Under the pieces are notes generated by a model, which was given only the letters and a program-made list of their open reading frames with translations, had not been told where the DNA came from and ran no database searches. A stretch of DNA of 64,000 nt, from contig JBBPFI010000002.1 of the NCBI GenBank assembly GCA_037974965.1, positions 682,001 through 746,000 on the forward strand, written 5' to 3'. A program made the position numbers and the translations under genes. This DNA is from Dacryopinax spathularia. Its lineage: Eukaryota > Basidiomycota > Dacrymycetes > Dacrymycetales > Dacrymycetaceae. Positions 1 to 13,200 of this stretch are shown piece after piece; the stretch's first letter is position 1, and the number at the start of each line of letters is the position of its first letter.

Positions 1-470
1 CGCGGCCCATGCGCCAACTCTCTTCGATCCACCACCTTGGCCTCTAATATCGTTCGCTATAGTGATCGTAAGTCACCTCTAGCGCCACCACTGATGTCGC
101 TCACTCCCGGGAAGATATACCACATCTTGTGCTCTTTTAGGACCGGCACTTTGCAAGAAGAGAGAGTGGGAGAGTCCGAGAAAGAAGCGTACAACGAGAT
201 GTGTGAACTGTTGGCCAAGTTTGTCCACAGGTCTCCTGAGAAGTCGCAAAAATTCAGAGAAAGTTTGAGTCGGTTCTGCTTGTATGCCGACTGTTTCCTC
301 TATTCACTTTGTCTACTAACATGTTCTGGACAGCGCACGGTTCGGAATCCGGCAAGATCCGACACCAAAGGCCTTTCCTCTGCGGAAGTTCGACCTCAAC
401 CTCATGGACGAGCCGTGATCGCCCGTCGAAATATTGGATATTGTACTATAACGGATACATGTAGGTTATA

Positions 471-2833
471 ATGTATGGATCTGACCTCATATCGCGCCTT
501 CCTCGATCGGAATCGCTCGGCTGTGTTGTAGCTGATCCATTCGGGCAATCAAAGGCATTTGAGATAAGGACATTGAGGGGACTTTTGCGTCGAGTTGTCG
601 AAGTCAGGGAGCGGCAGGAAGAGATCCGAAGACGGTCGAAGCCAATGAGGTAAGCAAAGTCTTGGTTCCTGAACGCGCGCGCAGCCCTAGCACTGATACC
701 ATCGCCATCATCTTCTATCACGATGCTCACTCGAACAGGTGCTCGCATCTCCTATCGACAGGTGAATCCCAACCACATCATCTGCAAATGGTTTTAAAAG
801 TTCCTTAGGCTTCCCAAGTAGACGAAGATGGAGATCGATCCCTGGCGGATTCCGTAGAAATTGAGGTACAGTCCAATCTCACACCCTTTAGCATACATCG
901 ATGCTGATTTCGTTCTAGACCATACCACCATTCAAGACGCCAGCGAGGGGCTCTGTGAGACGTGAGCGCTCAGCCCCTTCAAAATCACATTGTGTGTAAC
1001 GCGGACAGGTCGGCCGGAAGACTCTTCGGCATCTCGCCAGTGTCCGTGTGTGTCTTCTCTCAGGACGGCCAATATGCTGATAATGTTCCCGAAGCTATAG
1101 TTTCCGGCGAGAGAGTGCTCTTAACGGAGCGGCAATGTGAGTTGGATTCGTCTCAGAAGACGTTACTGACGATGATCGTAGACAAGACGATACAGGAAAT
1201 AATGGCCATGTCCGACATACCTGATACGATGATGTCGCCAGGCGAGGTTCCGCGCACTATGCACCCGCGAATAGGTCGTTGGATCTCTTCTTCAGCGGAG
1301 TTCCCGCCCCTTGAACTGGACGAGATTTGGAGGTCTTCAACAGCGGTGCCCAAAGCACTGGTAGTATCCGGAGCTACAGACGATGGGTGGCAGATCGATG
1401 CAGACGGTTCGTGTCCCATCATGAGGTCAATCACCTTGTTTACTGATTTGACCGTAGATATGTGGGAAACAACCGAATGCCAGCTTTACCACGTATGGTG
1501 CTTATCACCCCTTAAATCGTAGGCTTACCTATCCCGTAGGTATTTCATGGTATCGACATCAGCCAGATGGTAGGAATCTGCATTCCGGACAGGGGTGAAG
1601 GAAAGGTTCGTTCAGCTCGCTTTTCCTCGTTCTTGCTGTGAAAGAGCCTACCCCTTCCGCAGGTGAGCTCAAAGAAGAACAAGCAACCGCTCGGTGGCTC
1701 AAGTAAGCGAAGGAGGAAATCGGTTCGTACCCTTTGCATCCAATTTTCCGCCCCTCTCACCCGTTGAACAGAAAGGCAAAGAGGTCTCGAGCGCGACGTC
1801 TCCTGGCATGCGGAAAGAAGGTCGTCATCTGTTAAAACCGAGGTTGCACGACGCGTGGCAGCTACAAGCCTACGATGAAGCGATGCAAGCTCGAATAGAA
1901 GTGGCGAAAGCGTGGTGCAAAGCATTTACCAGCCAGGTGGTACCCTTCCCGGCTTCCGAAGAAGAGCGCAGAGAACTTGTTTTGAAGTCTATTGCGATGA
2001 CCAACAGCTATCGAGAAAAGGATGAACCGAAAATTGACCTGCGCCTGTATCCCTTCATCTACTGGGCCGTAAGCAACAATTCTTGGGCAAGATGCTGTGC
2101 TCAATTGGCGCCAGGTTGACGATGTTGCACAATGGCTACGCTCTAAACTTCGGGCGACAGCCATGAAGGTTGTACCCCAGTACTGGAACGATGTTCTCAA
2201 GCAGTCGAAAGAGGGCGTGCAAACATGTATTCGGCGCCTGCTGAAGAACGCGAACTTTCTACAAAGAAACTTTGACGCCACCGTTGTACGTGCCTTAGAC
2301 TTTCCGTCGGTGGTAATCTGACTTTGCGTCAGGAAGGTGGTGTTGGAAAAGGACCGTTTCGCAACCCTGTTATCGTCTGGATAACTGCGCTCATGTATTA
2401 TGCTAAAGCGGGTGGCGCTGGAAATATGCCCGAACAGTTCGACGCAGCCGCGAAGCCCACACTCGCTTTGGTAGCCACCTATGTGAGTTATCGTGCCATA
2501 GTAATACGATCTCCCTAACGGGGATAGTAGATCCGGCACGTCCTGGAGCATTACCGAAAAGGCCAAAATTCCCCCTTCCAGGCTAAGTTCTCGGTCGAGA
2601 GAGAAGCCTATCTCTCTCATCTGAAGCTCCTTGATGAGTATGAGCGCCTGAAGCCAACGCAGTGGTTTTCTCTGCAAAAGGAAATCAGACAGAAATGCTC
2701 GTATGCTTGCTTCCTTTCCGCCTCGGCATATCTAACCAACTTAAGGCATCAAGACACACTAGAAGAAGCGATCTGCGTTTCCAATGGTCGGCTCCTCGAT
2801 CTCGACATAGATATGAATTTTGACTCTGACTGA
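471..2833 (+). CDS. DUF6532-domain protein, copy 1 (5' exons unresolved)
   Basis: The spliced C-terminal half fits the basidiomycete DUF6532 family, whose function is unknown. Exons read in one frame across introns 1493-1539, 1606-1662, 1723-1771, 2069-2114, 2286-2332 and 2483-2530 (46-57 nt, all GT...AG), stopping at 2831-2833. A basic stretch (SSKRRRKSKGK, about 1700-1785) looks like a nuclear localisation signal and precedes the domain (about 1830-2700). Inside the domain, the segment KPTLALVATYIRHVLEHYRKG near 2450-2560 has the family's helix-plus-glycine pattern. Exons at 471-649 and 739-1492 are plausible, but their joins are ambiguous, and a further exon may start before the window (a possible intron lies at 68-140). 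The gene is tail-to-tail with the deaminase-like gene at 3356-5521, about 520 bp away. A second DUF6532 gene lies at 33,772-37,197. Domain assignment is from memory of the family pattern. Confidence 0.65.
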
Positions 2834-3355
2834 GTGTTTGAGAGGTGGGGTAGCCTCTGAAGCTCTGCTTTCCATGGCTGACTTTCGAAGAGCAGTCTGT
2901 GGACCTCCGACGATGCGCCTTCCCGTTGAAAGTACTGTAGATATCACCAACGGCGGCCCCAATACGAAAATCTTGAAGGCAATATCTCCAGAGCTGCGTC
3001 TCTCTGCTTAGCAGATGTGACGATTACCTTTTGGCAGCCGTTCTCCCCCTCTCGATGTCGTAGGCCTTGCCAGGGATTATTCTATCATAGATACTTTCAG
3101 GAGCCGTAGGTATACGTCGTATGTATGCCTGGTCTTCTAATATGGCGAGAGAATAGAAATAACCCGATGCCCGAGACTAGATATAGGCCACGTGCAGCCC
3201 TCAAGTGTGCGCCATTCACAGCATGGAGTAGCAATTGCCATAACAGGTACATCGTTAACAGTTTGTTACAGTTCCATCCAAAAGCGTATTGACGCATATG
3301 ACAACAACGAGAGTACAATCCCCACTACAGTCCATGCATCTGCGCCGGACACTGG

Positions 3356-5521
3356 TCATCTCGTGGTTTTCGAAGCCTTTCGATTCCAGCCATTCTTCTG
3401 GAACGAGGATATGAGAGTGCGGCGAAGCATGTCCGCAACTTCTCTCGCTTCTTCCTCCTCGAGGCCGAAAGGGCAACAGCCAACATAGACTCCCAGGTTC
3501 TCGCATGTCGGCGGACGACGCTCGGGTGGCAATGCCATCCAGTTGCACACTGCACATTGTGAGTTCGGTGTCGTGGCGGTTGCGTAGGAACGCTATGAAG
3601 CATAAGAGACATGGGATTGTGTGCAAATGTAAGCCGACTCACTTGCAGCACCAGCAACACTCCAGGTTGAGCGTCCAAGAGCTTATACAGCTCACAACGC
3701 CGATCTTCGTGGACGCATTCCAGCAGGCAGCGGATACGGGAAGTATGAGCATATTGGCGCATCCCTGCTAGAACGGCTTCCGGATGGAAGGTAGCACCTG
3801 TCCGCATTGTTTCCAAGATAGGGTCAAGCCGAGAGAGGGATCCGGGACTAAGACCAGCCTCGGAGAGGGCCGAGTGGATGTATTCTTGCGGCCTGCTACT
3901 AGGCTGGAAGGGACTGGAGAGCCCAACCAACTCTGCTGTTATTACCATGTATTCGAGCGGCTCCATCCTGGCCTCCAGAGGCAGACATCCGAAGCTCGCT
4001 ATCCTGTTTCCAGCCTCTATCCAGAAGCAAAGCTCCTTGACATGCTCCCAAAGGGGAAATGCGATCGATCTCACATGTTCTTCTAGCCGTGCAAAGAGCG
4101 TCAGAAGAGACAGATCTGGCTGCCGCTGTAGAAACGCACTCATGCTATTTCTCAGAAAGTCGCTGAGTCCAACCCGGTCGTCGGTCAGGAGGATTGCTAG
4201 CAACCCCTGACTAGTTGACGACGTACGCCTGTGCGAATAGCCATAGACGAAGCTCCAAAGGATTTCCAGATGTATGCATAGGCGCATCCAGGCGTCCCGC
4301 TCGTCTTGACTCAGGGAGCTTGGGGGCCCTCGCGACGGCTGACAGCGATTTGCGTGGGCTCTCTGACATGCACTGACCGTTTGAGTAGAGAGGTGAATGA
4401 TATCGAGCAGTTCGGCAAGAGCGCCTGCCCAGTTTGCAGAAGTACTGGGTTCGAGTACAGCGACGAAGGATCCGCCGATCTTTTCGGTAAGGGAATCCCA
4501 TTTCGCTGCCGAAAGATGGTCGCCAATTTTCCGATATTGGTAGACCTTGGATCGAACGAATCGAAGAGCAGCGGGGGCTAACTTGACTCTCACAGCATAG
4601 TAAACGGTGTCGTACGTCCTGCCCAGATGCAGGGCCCAGTTGGAGAGCATGTCTAAGACCGGGGCTGTGTACATTTCCCAGATGGCTGCTATCGATCCCT
4701 CGAGGTCGCAGACGTTGTTATACAGCACATACTGTACAATACGCCTGTGTCTCGATCAGTACACGAGAGGTACTTGGCAGACCTGGCGGATGACCTACCA
4801 TTGCCATCTATGCCAGCACTCCTCGGAGTCAAGGGGCGATTCAAAAAGCGGACCACATCTTAGCAAGCCTGCGATGTTTCGAACCAAGAGCTTTGGGCTG
4901 CCGCAGAAGCAATCATAGATGCTATAACCGATGAGAACCGCAGGGTAATTGCAGAAGTGGACCTACTTTGAATCAATAGTTCGCTGCAATGCTTCAAACT
5001 CGGCTGGACTGCAATGCAACTGCGACACAGTCCAGCGGATCTTGCCCTGATCGTGAGAACCACCGACGGCTTCTTGTCCAGCACCTGTGGAAATCGTCAC
5101 AAAGCTGAGCTGCTTCTGCAACGGCAGACGACATACGGTCAACAGACTCTCTACCACATCCCTCGGAGACCTCCTGAGCACGTTTGGGTAGTCGGTGAAG
5201 CACTTCTACCGCAAGGAGCCATGGCCTTCCATACTTTTGTAAGAAGGCGGTAGCGCAAGCTTCTATATGCGTCTCATTCGCGCGAGATTTCTGCAAGAGC
5301 CATGCGAGAAGGCTGAGAATGTTCGGGAAGGCCTCAGTTGAGCGGTTGAACTCATAATTGATGTCAAACAACGGGCTGCGACAGGGCACCGTGTTCTCAT
5401 CAGACCACAGGCGTTCAGCGGAACAGCCAGTCAATGTCCCGAGGAAAGACGTCATAGTGACAATAGCTTCCAGTGGTGACAAAGCAGGACCATATTTGCT
5501 GTCCCCGGCTTCGACCATCAT
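3356..5521 (-). CDS. Nucleotide/nucleic-acid deaminase-like protein, copy 1
   Basis: Five exons (5521-5137, 5084-4967, 4921-4799, 4744-3643, 3592-3356) join in frame across introns of 52, 45, 54 and 50 nt into 654 residues with no internal stop. The C-terminal part carries the zinc-binding signature of the deaminase fold: H529-P-E531 (in FHPEAVLAGM) and, across the last intron, C589-A-V-C592 (in NSQCAVCNWM). Such proteins hydrolyse the amino group of cytosine or adenine in bases, nucleotides or nucleic acids, with the Glu as proton shuttle. The long N-terminal region, about 500 residues, is helical and unrecognised. It resembles fungal OTT_1508-like deaminases in layout, and the substrate cannot be told. 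A paralogue with the same layout lies at 26,991-29,325. HxE-to-CxxC spacing is about 60 residues in both. The gene is convergent with a DUF6532 gene, as in the second copy. Confidence 0.7.
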
Positions 5522-6008
5522 GACACACGGTTATTGTTTAGACAGTCAAGACCAGTGAGGCTTTGCGGCAGAAAGGGGAGGGCGGTGGCAGGCAGGAACA
5601 ACAGACGAACGACGGCGCCGACAGGAAAACGTCCATATGCATCACCGCCCTCAGCTTAGTACGCATACCGCCTCATGATCATCCGTCCGACCCATGGGAC
5701 GCGTGGTCTTTCCTCTGCTGGCGGCGGAGCCTTTCTAAGTTAGCTCCGGCCGGTAGAATGCGGGAGCACAGCCACGTGTTCTTCGGAGAACATCCCAGGC
5801 AATATTAGCGGAGTCGCCACCACGCGATTATTACCAACAACAAAAACTCTGCATAATGAGATGCTAGCTAGGCGGTCAAACGACAACAGCAGTTCTGAGA
5901 AGTAGTAGACCGAATGCATGTCATGGAAGACGAAGAACAAACTTCTCGGAACTGACCAATGGAAACCCTAGTAGGTCTAGCCTTCAGCTCGCGAGCATGT
6001 GAGTCTAT
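5522..6008. other. Intergenic, deaminase 1 upstream region
   Basis: These 487 bases lie upstream of the deaminase start and downstream of the helicase stop, with both genes on the minus strand. I see no coding signal and no clear TATA box. Confidence 0.5.
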
Positions 6009-8655
6009 CTAGGGCATCCAACTCTGCGCCCAGCGTAGCACAGCAGGATCAGTTCGAATCTGTAGCGACATAAGGTGTCAGTGACACATCAAGACAATCA
6101 TTGTCTCACCTTTGATTCCGGAAACTGAAGCACTCGTAGGCCGGCGAGAGTCATCGCCCTGGAGACGGCACTGTAGATGTGACCTGAGACAATCAGCAGA
6201 AAGCAGCGTAGGCTGCTGAGACAAGCACACCATGCTCCCATGCTCTGCCAACGTCTACCTCGACAAACTCTTCTGATTGACCTTGAAAGCTGTGCACAGT
6301 ACTGGCTCCCGCCAAGATAAGAGGCAGCTGGCGCTCCTCTCAGTTGACGGTTAATCAAAAAATTTGATCCGCACCTGTGTTCGCCAGCCAGCGCAGCACA
6401 CTATCCGACCACGTCCATCTTCTTTTGTCACCTCGAAATCCACCGGACCTACCAGCACAAACTTCGTTGGACAGTGTGCGACAGGCGTGAATTCCACAAC
6501 TGGTAATCTCGTCTCTTCAGCGGACAAGTCCCGGAACTGGCCTTGTGGCGGCTGCTCAAGATCCGCAGGTGAGACCGAGCTGAAGTCAGCACCACTCTCC
6601 TGCCACTGAGATCTAGTCAGGAAACCGCGAACGTAACCAAATCGACCTTTCACGAGTTCACTGTCTTGAGGGAGATTTCGACGTAACCGAACGGAGATGC
6701 CCCGCTTCAGGTAGAGTACCGTGGGAATATCGATGTTCTCCCACATCTTCCTCACTTGCCAGGGCCGGAGGGTTACAGGCTCCTTGACGTCCTTGGCGCG
6801 GAATACGAAGTCGGGACCAGGAAACTGCAGCAAATAGTCTAGGTTGGCAAACCTCGCTTGAACACGATGGGTCACTCTGCAACGCTTTAGCGGGTTGCGA
6901 TCGCCTACTGTGCTGGGCTTACATTCGCACAGGATGACGACCAGCAGGGCATTGAAGGGGTTCTCGTATTTCTTTGAGGACCTCCCGAGATCTCGCGGTC
7001 AGCGATCCAAAGCGCAGGTCGTTCAATAGAGTGAGCAGATCTACAGAGATGCATTAAGTAGATCGAAGGCAGTTGGCTCGCGACAGACAAACCCGGCTCT
7101 GTTTGTCGGTAAATCGTGGACAAGTATATCATGTTCGCTTGCGGGAAGCAACGGTTCCAGCAGTCTGCTTGGAAGGCAAACGAGCCCTCTCTCTCCTCAT
7201 TCTTGTTGACGGGCAGAAGCTGAAAGAAGTCGCCGGTGAAAAGAAGCTGTACAATGTCAGATAATCATGTCACACCAGTACAATGCTCACACGAACCTGT
7301 ATTCCCCCGAATGGCCTGTTATTGCCCCGAATAGCGCGAATCACTTCATCCAGATCGGATAGGAGTTCTCCGCTCAGGAGCGATACTGGTCTTCTTGTCA
7401 GCGTTCCGAAACGGAGGCTGATATCTACACTCACATTCATCCAGGACCAAGAGCTTAGTGCGTTTCAATCCATCGACAAAATGCTTCTTTCTCTGAAGCC
7501 ACGGGATAAGCCGATCCAGAGGAAGGTCTCCGTACCCAATTCCAGACCAACTGTGGATGGTCCTCCCACCTATGAGCAGGGCGGCAAGGTGGGTAGTGGC
7601 TGTCACTGCTACAGCGCTCGGATTGTCATGGTGCTTCTTCCGCATTATCTCAATGCTGTGGAGTAAGAGACGAGTTTTCCCACATCCTAGAGACAAGGAT
7701 GAGGAGCCTAAGTGCTGCGTCTACAAACAGGGAATGGGAACATACCAGCAGGACCTGTGAAGAAGCAATTTTGGCCCCTCTGCATGAGGTCCAAGACGAG
7801 CATCTGCTTATCGTTCCAATCAAGAGATCCGCTACCATCATTGGACTCTCCTGCTAGCTTAAAGGTGGTTTCAGGCAATGCCCACCCATCCACTGTGGGC
7901 GGTGGACCTGCGGTAATTGCGACTTCGACCGGCGTCCATGCATTGGATCCGTAAGCTCTTCGGTTTGAGGCACGCACCTCTTCTGCATTCGAAGTGAGAA
8001 TCCGCGCCTTCGAAGTGCTCCCTCCTTCTATCGATTGTAAATCTCCCTGCCCAGACAATGGCCGAGGAAGGCTGCCTTCAACGCGTGCGAGCCGCTCGTA
8101 CGAAGGCTCGCCATGTTGAGATGCTCGCTCAACTGTACTCGTAGATGACAACAGCGCTCGTCCCAGCTCTTCATGCGGGTCTCGGGACAAAGATTGAAGC
8201 AGGTCGGAGGGGGCGATGGAAACACACGGGAGTCCGGCTGAACGACCGCCAGCGTGTGCTGAGATGGCGCTACCGGACTCAAGACACTCCCTCTGTTTCT
8301 TACCTGTTGATAGTGTACGCATTCCTGCGCGTCCGAGAGCAGTTCGTAAGACAGGGGTATCAGAGGATCCAGGTAACAGAGTGGGAGCGATGGACGGCCA
8401 CACCCCTGTCGTAACCCGCTGAGGCTGGGGATCTTTGAGGTGTGCTTTCGGAGGGAGCTGTCCCGTCGCCGGCAGAGTTCTTGGATGTTGGCAACGAAAA
8501 GCGCTGAGATCGTGTTCCGTTAGTTTGCTCGTCCAGTCCATCGGCAGTGTCAATCCACGTGTCTGGGAGCGTTCCCGGTTTCGAGTTCGCGGTGAAGACG
8601 AGAGGTGACGAGAGCCCAACGATGAGTCGCCAGGCAAGCCATAATCAGACGACAT
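6009..8655 (-). CDS. PIF1-like ATP-dependent DNA helicase
   Basis: Nine exons join in frame across introns 7687-7745, 7386-7434, 7247-7296, 7041-7092, 6877-6922, 6328-6374, 6184-6230 and 6060-6109 into 748 residues. All SF1B/PIF1 landmarks appear in order: Walker A GPAGCGKT (301-308), GGRTIHSWSG (motif Ia), LLVLDELSLLSGELL (Walker B, D386-E387), FTGDFFQLLPV (motif III), then YRQTEPDLLTLLNDLR, LYLKRGISVRLRRNL, TQLPLILAGASTVHSFQGQS (motif V) and YSAVSRAMTLAGL (motif VI, about 711-723). PIF1 enzymes unwind DNA 5' to 3'. The first ~270 residues are Ser/Arg-rich and probably disordered. There is no Rep/HUH domain, so this is not a Helitron RepHel protein. The start at 8655 is the first ATG of the open frame, and an upstream exon cannot be excluded. 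The gene appears intact. Confidence 0.88.
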
Positions 8656-8916
8656 CAGAGAACAAGAGGATTACTAGGCACAATCTGTGGTCGGGGCGTG
8701 TAGCGATGGTAGTCAAGTCTTACCACAAGACGGCGACACTGATGCACAGTGCTAAGCTTAGAAGCATCGTGACGAACAGGTTCACCGTTCAACTGTCACG
8801 ATGTCCCGGGGGAGCGTTAGTCACGGTAGCCCGCGTCTGCTTCCGTAGTTCTTGAAGTTCGACGTCCAGGTCTTCTTTGCACTCACTAAAGCTTTGACCT
8901 CCACGACACACAAGAC
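8656..8916. other. Divergent intergenic region
   Basis: These 261 bases separate the divergent helicase and F-box-like genes and presumably hold both promoters. I see no obvious TATA or repeat. Confidence 0.4.
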
Positions 8917-9910
8917 ATGGCTCTCTTTCCGCTTGAACTTCTGCTTAACGTCGCCGACTCTGCCGCAGATGCAAGGGAGTTCCAAACAATTCTCGCGCTA
9001 CGGTCCGTATCACGGGAACTCCTGGCACGCACGAGCTGCATTCTATATCGCGCTCCGCATATAGTCGGCGAATTCATCGAGCTGGCTTCTAAGCAATTCG
9101 AGCTTTGCTGTCTATTGGCATGCCGACCAGACCTCGCATCGCATGTACAGGAACTCCGTCTCACGAAGGTCAACACGGCGAACTCCAGCACAGGCCATTG
9201 CTTCGTCGCCAGAAAGGTCTTAGAAGCACTCCGTAACATGACGGCTCTCAAGTACCTTTACATCACGGCAGATGTATGCGCCTTTATGTGTGAACATATT
9301 CACCACTCTCCACCGGAGATGCTCTTTGAAGGCTCTTTTCCCAGCCTCTTATCCATCTCTGTCTCTGCCGACCTGGCTCTCCTTCTGCTTACGAACCGCT
9401 CGATGCGCTTCGTAACTCTGCTTTCGGATCCTTCGAGCAGTTCTCTGGCGGAGCAGCTGGGCGAGAAGCTCGTACATGCGGGTATAGAGTACCTGGAATG
9501 GCATACTGCGTCAACCGCTGCTGTGAAACAATTTGCTCCTCCATTGTTTCACGAAGACAACCAAATCGTGTTGGTAGTGCTCAACTTGCCCAACGACAAG
9601 AGCGTGCGTGGAGAGATCCTGGTCTGTATCACCACCTGATCATCCTTTCTGACAGATTTTCGATTCTTTGCAGAACCACGAAGTAGTCGGCTGCTTCAGC
9701 GCGCTTCGCCAACTCATGGGCCTTACGTTTAACCTTCGGTTATCGCCCTTGCCTTCCTCCGAGTTCGAATTCTTCTGCGAAATATATCACTCAGTATTGC
9801 CAGGGCTGCATACAGTGAAGTTCCGCCACTGCAGTACCAGAAAGTGGGTGAAGTATACGATATCGCCGGAGGACTGCCGCAACTGGGAGCTGGCTGAGGC
9901 ACATGCGTAA
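8917..9910 (+). CDS. F-box-like protein
   Basis: Two exons (8917-9621 and 9674-9910) join across a 52-nt intron into 313 residues. The N-terminus (FPLELLLNVADSA... LALRSVSRELLARTSCILYR) has the LP-x-EL...L..S..L....LYR pattern of fungal F-box proteins, which recruit substrates to SCF ubiquitin ligases through Skp1. The rest has a leucine-spaced pattern (for example HVQELRLTK, ALKYLYITADV, TVKFRHCS) compatible with degenerate leucine-rich repeats. F-box families of this sort are large in Agaricomycetes. The F-box is divergent, so I call it F-box-like. The exon junction is phase 0 with a TTGCAG acceptor. Confidence 0.6.
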
Positions 9911-10241
9911 TCTCGCGGTCATGCCTTCAGCGCAGGATCAGCTAGGTTTCTAGCGTGGTGTAGAAGTACGGGAATTCAATCAATCCAGAATTTTGTTGCC
10001 CACCATTCCAGTCGCATGAGATGTAAGAGTCATCACCCTAAAGTAGGTAGTGCGCGGCGTCGTAGCGCCTATGAATTAGCGCCCGTCGAACGATTCCGAG
10101 GAACTTGAAGTTTCGACCAGCGTGGTACTTAGTCTATATCCGCCCTCCTCGACTCATCACCTTACCCATGCCTAGTGCCATACCATCATCAGCCCACCCC
10201 TAGTTACACTCACTCTACAGAGACATTCTTGGACCGTATCA
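9911..10241. other. Intergenic
   Basis: These 331 bases separate two plus-strand genes. The last 100 bases before 10,242 are pyrimidine-rich (for example tcatcaccttacccatgcc), as is common upstream of fungal starts. Nothing else was recognised. Confidence 0.4.
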
Positions 10242-13200
10242 ATGTCTTCTCATCTTGACATGCCATCCGAAGGCGACGTGGTCAGTCGGGCGACTGCTGA
10301 TCCTCCGACTCCTCGCCGCGACCTGGCTAGCATACAGAAGATACTAGCCCTGTTCCTACCAAGCTTCGTGGATACAACTATTGAGACGCTCTGGGAGTGC
10401 TGGGGAGAACAAGAGCGGGTCGGAGGACAGTCACCATTAGCCGATGCGAAAGAGATAGGAAGGAAAGCAGATCACCTGGTGCGCGCTTCCTATCTCTCCT
10501 CCGAATGTGCTGACGATCACTTAGAAGGCGTTTATATGCTTCTACTACTTCTGCGGACTGTCAAACCGTCATCCTCCTACGCTCAAGCAACGCATATGCG
10601 AGGTCCTATCCGAGATCGAGACGACGTGGGTTGCGAGCGGTTTCAACGACGCTGTCGTGGACAAGGCGTTCCGCTTTGAAGCAGCCTATATGCCGTCCGA
10701 GTACTTCGATAATGTCAGTTTCGTCGAACTTCAATCACTGCAAGACCTTCCGCGTCCTGCTATGTATCTCGACGATGACGAGACTCTCGATCTTTGGACG
10801 CGCGACGAAGCCGCCGAGCGCCCGATTACTGTGTCGTGGAACTCCGCCCTGGCCCTCCTTTTCGCTCAAATGGTCATTGGCCTACTTTCTCGAATCCCTA
10901 GCCCACCTGACGTTGTGATCAGCACGCGCGCGAATAAAGACCGGAAGGAGGAGATCGTCCGTTGGCTGACCATAGAAGGCCAGATCTGGGTAGGGAAATC
11001 CAGCATGCCTCGTCTGCGGATCGCTGACTGGGTTCTGAAGGACGCAGCCTTGAAAGCCGCTTCAGTCCTCACACTTGGGGAGCTTCCGGCCATCCTACAG
11101 CTGCGCATGCTACAGGACCTTCAGTATGCCAAACTTGCATGCCCCCTGCTGGATATTCCCTACGCCGATGTCTTTTTCTTCGGGCAAGACGTGCCACAGG
11201 CACTTCAAGCATACGTGCTTGGTCAGTCGCCTTACGCCTTGCAGTCTTTGGCCGGTCAGCTTGGCCGCCAAGTTCCCTTCTGCGAGCAGTGGCTTCAAGA
11301 CTCAGAAAGGACTCTGAAGCCTGCATTGGACGAATGTCATGCGCTTTTCACCTCCAGATACGGTCCTCAAATAATGGAAGCAACCCTAAGTGGTCGGCAT
11401 TGGAGTTCGAGGCCGACTAGTCGTCATGCCGTAGAACTCTATCTTTGTCACGCTACCAACGCCGCTGTGAGTACAAAATTAGCGGTCACACTCGATATCT
11501 TGCTAACCGAAATGGATCAGACTCTGTACTTGCTACAATGTCGCTTTGTTGGCATAGCTCCTTGCTCAGAGCTCGCCAAAGCCATTCGCGATATTCTCAG
11601 ACAGCTTAATGACCTTCTCCGTATGGATCAATCCACCGCCATTCCTATACCTTACAACCTGTTACCCCTTGATGATCTTCCGCTTGAAGCCACGCGGCGG
11701 TGCTTGGAAATGCCCTGTTGCGAAGCAGGACAGGAGAAGTCCGTCCCTCACGACGCCTGGAACAGGGCCATGGAACGCGTGCTGGTTGCCGATATCGCTC
11801 AGCCTTGTGCAGTGAATCTTTTGACGACGCAATGTCGCTACTTAGTAAGTTCGTCCCTTTCGCTCGTAGATGGAAACCTGACACGTAGTATGCAGAGCAC
11901 TTACTACTCCGCCTATGCAGTAGATGCATACTGTGACCCTGCAGTCGATACTCTCCATCCCATTCTCTTGGCGAAGCTTGCCAATATCGCCAATTGCATC
12001 GAATCGAAGTATCCCGAACTTCGGCAGGAGCTACCAGATGTTCGTGTGATCCCAGGTTGGATACGGGAGCAGTATAGAACGCGGATGGGATACTCAGGAG
12101 GTGCATCGGGAGGGCACCTAGGCCGTGCATACAAGCAGCTCGCTCCCCTCCGCAGCGCGTTAGCCACTCCGTCCTCGCGAAGAGCTTCAAGTGCGGGCGG
12201 GAAGGGCCCGAAGGTGAGGTGGTTTCCGATGGTCCATGTGCGGCGCTTCCCCCACCGGGACCCGTCGCCTCCACCATCGAGCTCTACAGAAATCAACCAC
12301 GGGTCGGAAAGAGCGTCTCCTACACCTGCTCGAGGCGTTCCCTCAAGCGGAACGGCTCTGTCAAGAGTTGAGATTGCCGGCAACATTTGTCAGCTGCGGT
12401 CTCCTTCAACATCACATCGATCGCATAGCAGACTGCCGACGACCGTCGCTATTGAGGATGACTACGAGCCGAACTCATCCACGTCACCAACGCCCATTCA
12501 CGATATTGTCGAAGTGGAAGACATAGACTATCATGCACACCATCGCTCTCCGTCGCCAGAGATAGTAGTGCTTTCTCAGGAGTCTGTGACTGCGAACGGG
12601 CCTCAACGTCACACCGGCGTTGAGCATACAACTGCGTCGGCTGTTCCGCGGTCAGCTGTTGGGGACCCTAACGCGGGTGGGAGCCAAGCTGTCGGTGGGT
12701 CCAATGGACAGCGACGCGGCACAGACAGTGATGAGGATTGGCTTACGGCTGAACTCGACACTGGCTTGGACCTGATATCGATGATGGATCTGGTGGGCGA
12801 CTCCCCACCAGGCGCGACGGAAGGCCCTACTGATACAAACGAGGCTTGGAGCGCCGAGCGATCATCTGGAGGAGATTCACAGAAACTGCCGGATTGCGAG
12901 TCGTCGTCGTCACACGTATCCAGCAATGTCATGACGGCTCAACAACAAGATATGCTTGAATTGTCTGATGGACTCGTCAACAACGCTACAGGCGCTAACA
13001 GCGTGTCGGACCACCAGGCAAGCAGCGATGTTCTCCTGTCATCTGGGGATCAGCAGCCTGCAAGAATCGATTCGGATTCGAGTATTGGAGCAACCGCAAG
13101 GGGCAGTAAACGACGAGGGGCCACACCGGATTCTGTACGCGCTGTCAGGCAGCGCACGAATTCCAGTCCAATCTCAAGTCAAGGATTAGCCGCTCGCACC

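Noticed and set aside
6009-8655. Helitron RepHel interpretation of the PIF1 gene
   Set aside because: There is no Rep/HUH motif in the N-terminal 300 residues and no Helitron-type ends. It reads as a stand-alone helicase.
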